Assembly (NCBI GenBank): GCA_001698425.1
Contig: MBRE01000063.1
Coordinates: 1-64,000, forward strand
Length of the DNA stretch: 64,000 nucleotides
From: Oscillatoriales cyanobacterium USR001
GTDB taxonomy: Bacteria > Cyanobacteriota > Cyanobacteriia > Cyanobacteriales > Microcoleaceae
Direction: 5' to 3'
A program made the translations under genes and the position numbers. The notes under the pieces are model-generated. The model did no database searches and was not told the origin of the DNA. It saw nothing but the letters and a program-made list of their open reading frames with translations. Below are positions 62,074 through 64,000 of the stretch, piece by piece; position 1 is the stretch's first letter; each line of letters opens with the position of its first letter.

Positions 62074-62895
62074 TCACACATCTACTTGTAAGTTGTTACT
62101 TAAAACCACCCATTGGGCTACACTTAAATCTTCCGCCCGGCATTGAGGATTTATTTGTAGTTTTTCCAGTAATTTAGTTAAATTATCTAACTCAATTATA
62201 CCTTTTAAATTGTTGCGTAGCATCTTGCGCTTACTGCCAAAACCGAGTTTAATTAAACTCTCCAATTTTTCGGGATTAATCGCTGGCGGTTCTATGATTC
62301 TGGGACGCAATCGCACGACAGCAGAATCAACTTTTGGTGGTGGATAAAAAGCTTTTGCTGGTACGTCACAAATTAGTTCGCATTCTGCTAAATATTGCAC
62401 TCGCACTGACAAAGCACCAAAAGCTCTTGAACCAGGTTTAGCATACAGCCTTTCTGCCACTTCTTTCTGCACTAACAACACGATTAAATCAAAAGTTTTA
62501 GTTGCTGGAGATGAGATTCTACCGATTAGTTTTTCGATGATTGGTCCAGTGATATTATAGGGAATATTAGCCACAACTTTGTTAGGGTTTTGAAATTTAG
62601 GAAACATAGCTAGTTGCTCCTCTAAATCCATTGCGAGTATATCACCTTGGATTAGTAAAAGATTGTCAATTTTACCCATTTGTTGGGCTAATTTTTCGCA
62701 CAAATTACGGTCAATTTCTACAGCGATAACTGACTGCGCCCCAGGCAATAATCTCCGAGTTAAAATTCCTGTGCCTGGACCAATTTCTAGTACGCGATCG
62801 AGCGATAAATCAGCAGCTTTAATAATCTGATTTAAGGCTTTTTCGCTCTTGAGCCAATGTTGAGCAAATCGCTTTCGGGGTTGAGGTTCCCGCAT
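62074..62895 (-). CDS. rsmA: 16S rRNA adenine dimethyltransferase
   Basis: A 273-residue KsgA enzyme that dimethylates two adenines in the 3' hairpin of 16S rRNA. FAQHWLKSEKALNQII is at the start, the SAM site is VLEIGPGTGILT, and the catalytic motif is ANIPYNIT. The C-terminal domain has FGSKRKMLRNNLKG. It heads the cluster with ispE. Confidence 0.97.
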   Translation of the reverse strand: MREPQPRKRFAQHWLKSEKALNQIIKAADLSLDRVLEIGPGTGILTRRLLPGAQSVIAVEIDRNLCEKLAQQMGKIDNLLLIQGDILAMDLEEQLAMFPKFQNPNKVVANIPYNITGPIIEKLIGRISSPATKTFDLIVLLVQKEVAERLYAKPGSRAFGALSVRVQYLAECELICDVPAKAFYPPPKVDSAVVRLRPRIIEPPAINPEKLESLIKLGFGSKRKMLRNNLKGIIELDNLTKLLEKLQINPQCRAEDLSVAQWVVLSNNLQVDV

Positions 62896-63034
62896 CTTGA
62901 ATTACCTATTGGATAATCTAATTGCCGTAATTATGAATTATATCATCGGTTTGTCATCCTCGCGTAAATATTTGTGACTGTTGAATTTAATTTAGAATAA
63001 TGTTAAACTATTTTCTAATTGCTCAAGGTAAACT

Positions 63035-63610
63035 ATGTTGCAAGCCACAAGCCAACTAACACTCCAAGAATTTTTTGCTCTCTCCTCCGCTGAGGGTGAT
63101 ATTACCTACGAACTTATTGATGGTCAGGCGATACCAAAGATGTCACCTAAATTTTCTCATTCTAAGCTCACTCGGGCATTCCTATATTTGATTGATTCCT
63201 GGTGTGATGGAGGTGGTGAAGTATTGCCAGAATGGGCTATTCAGTTAACTAAAAAAGGTCAAAATTGGGTTCCCACTCCCGATCTTTTATATATTTCCTA
63301 TGAGCGCTTACCAGTAGATTGGAATCAAGATGAAGCCTGTCCATTTCCCCCAGAATTAGTAATAGAAATTATCTCCCCAGGACAGACTTTTGAGCAACTG
63401 GCAGCTAAAGCAAGAGATTATTTAGATGCTAAAGTATTGCGAGTATGGGTAGTAGATAGCAAAGCCAGAAGCATTACTGTTTTTTATCCCGATGCGCCAC
63501 CGCAAATTTATATGGGAGATATGTTGTTAACAGATTCACTTTTTGAAGGATTAGAATTTACCGCCGAACAAATATTTCAAAAGGCAAAAATACCACCGAA
63601 TAACAGGTAA
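63035..63610 (+). CDS. Uma2 family endonuclease, first of a tandem pair
   Basis: A 191-residue protein: LTLQEFFALSSAEGDITYEL, D in PTPDLLYIS, E in PPELVIEIISPG, K in AAKARDYLDAKVLRVWVVD. The next gene begins four bases after its stop and is a close copy. It is transcribed away from rsmA. Confidence 0.9.
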   Translation: MLQATSQLTLQEFFALSSAEGDITYELIDGQAIPKMSPKFSHSKLTRAFLYLIDSWCDGGGEVLPEWAIQLTKKGQNWVPTPDLLYISYERLPVDWNQDEACPFPPELVIEIISPGQTFEQLAAKARDYLDAKVLRVWVVDSKARSITVFYPDAPPQIYMGDMLLTDSLFEGLEFTAEQIFQKAKIPPNNR

Positions 63611-63613
63611 ACA

Positions 63614-64000
63614 ATGCTACAAACCAAAAGCCAACTAACACTCCAAGAATTTTTCGCTCTTTCCCCTGGTGAGGGTGATATTACTTATGAACTTATTGAT
63701 GGTCAAGCTGTACCAAAAATGTCACCTAAAAAATTTCATTCTAAACTCACTCGTACTTTCCTAAGTTTAATTGAAAATTGGGCTGATGGGCGGGGAGAAG
63801 TCTGTCCAGAATTAGCAATTTCTTTAAGGAAAAAAGGGCGAGACTGGGCACCAACACCGGACATTTTATATATTTCTAATGAAAGTTTACCTGATGATTG
63901 GGAGCAAGATGGAGCTTGTTCTGTTCCCCCAGAATTAGTGATAGAAATTATCTCCCCAGGACAGACTTTTGGGCAACTGGCAGCTAAAGCAAGAGATTAT
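63614..64000 (+). CDS. Uma2 family endonuclease, second of a tandem pair (partial)
   Basis: ATG 63614 opens a frame to the window edge (129 codons): SQLTLQEFFALSPGEGDITY, then PTPDILYIS and PPELVIEIISPG. It matches the previous protein closely, including the end of the window (AAKARDY). The amount of difference is greatest in the middle third. The C-terminus lies outside the window. Confidence 0.88.
   Translation, partial: MLQTKSQLTLQEFFALSPGEGDITYELIDGQAVPKMSPKKFHSKLTRTFLSLIENWADGRGEVCPELAISLRKKGRDWAPTPDILYISNESLPDDWEQDGACSVPPELVIEIISPGQTFGQLAAKARDY

Overview
The window is a stretch of chromosome from a filamentous, probably gliding or surface-associated cyanobacterium. The evidence is the very frequent HIP1 octamer GCGATCGC, many cyanobacteria-restricted families (GUN4, DUF2949, DUF3082, DUF3352, vMAP-type STAND protein, CHAT with haemagglutinin N-terminus, Uma2 nucleases), a modest GC content and heptameric short tandem repeats between genes. 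I cannot name the genus from sequence alone.

Region 1 (1-12.6 kb) is one signalling locus: a tandem array of methyl-accepting chemoreceptors (one cut by the window edge, three whole, one decayed tail), a CheW with a Cys-rich N-terminus, a hybrid CheA-REC kinase, a CheB methylesterase, and then a REC-PP2C phosphatase, a SiaB-type Ser kinase and a STAS protein. No CheY and no CheR lie in the window. The gene forms resemble the Wsp class of chemosensory systems, but where Wsp has a GGDEF output this locus has a complete phosphatase/kinase/STAS partner-switching module. That is the most interesting system in the window. An MscS-type channel follows.

Region 2 (14.6-31.7 kb) holds housekeeping and accessory genes: nadC, a small 2Fe-2S ferredoxin, a secreted fasciclin protein, a 1361-residue secreted haemagglutinin/CHAT protease fusion, small conserved proteins, a coiled-coil EamA transporter, coaBC, an esterase, a NarL-type regulator, a REC-histidine kinase and a zinc-ribbon GUN4 protein.

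Region 3 (31.7-41.6 kb) has a PlsC-type acyltransferase, an antitoxin whose toxin is broken, a PstS-like/PspA-like gene pair, a decayed PAS sensor gene next to an intact REC-histidine kinase and a truncated REC copy ended by a 42-bp perfect palindrome, then plsX-fabH-fabD for fatty acid initiation and a PBP4-type peptidase.

Region 4 (41.6-46.9 kb) is a small accessory island: two paralogous coiled-coil proteins flank a VapBC-like and a RelBE-like toxin-antitoxin pair among HIP1-rich repeats, followed by a divergent GTPase/STAND NTPase pair. Region 5 (46.9-53.5 kb) contains ddl, an AI-2E permease, tRNA-Leu(CAG), a TrmH/SpoU methylase, an LpxB-related protein and an Rpn-type nuclease. Region 6 (53.7-64 kb) has a DUF3352 protein, five Uma2 nuclease genes (two tandem pairs), a type II restriction-modification pair, an orphan sugar-type ABC permease and the rsmA-ispE-DUF3082 cluster.

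Repeats are prominent: heptamer tandem repeats lie at many gene ends and in two cases supply the stop codon or part of it, one 81-bp palindromic element occurs twice, and several long inverted repeats sit between genes.
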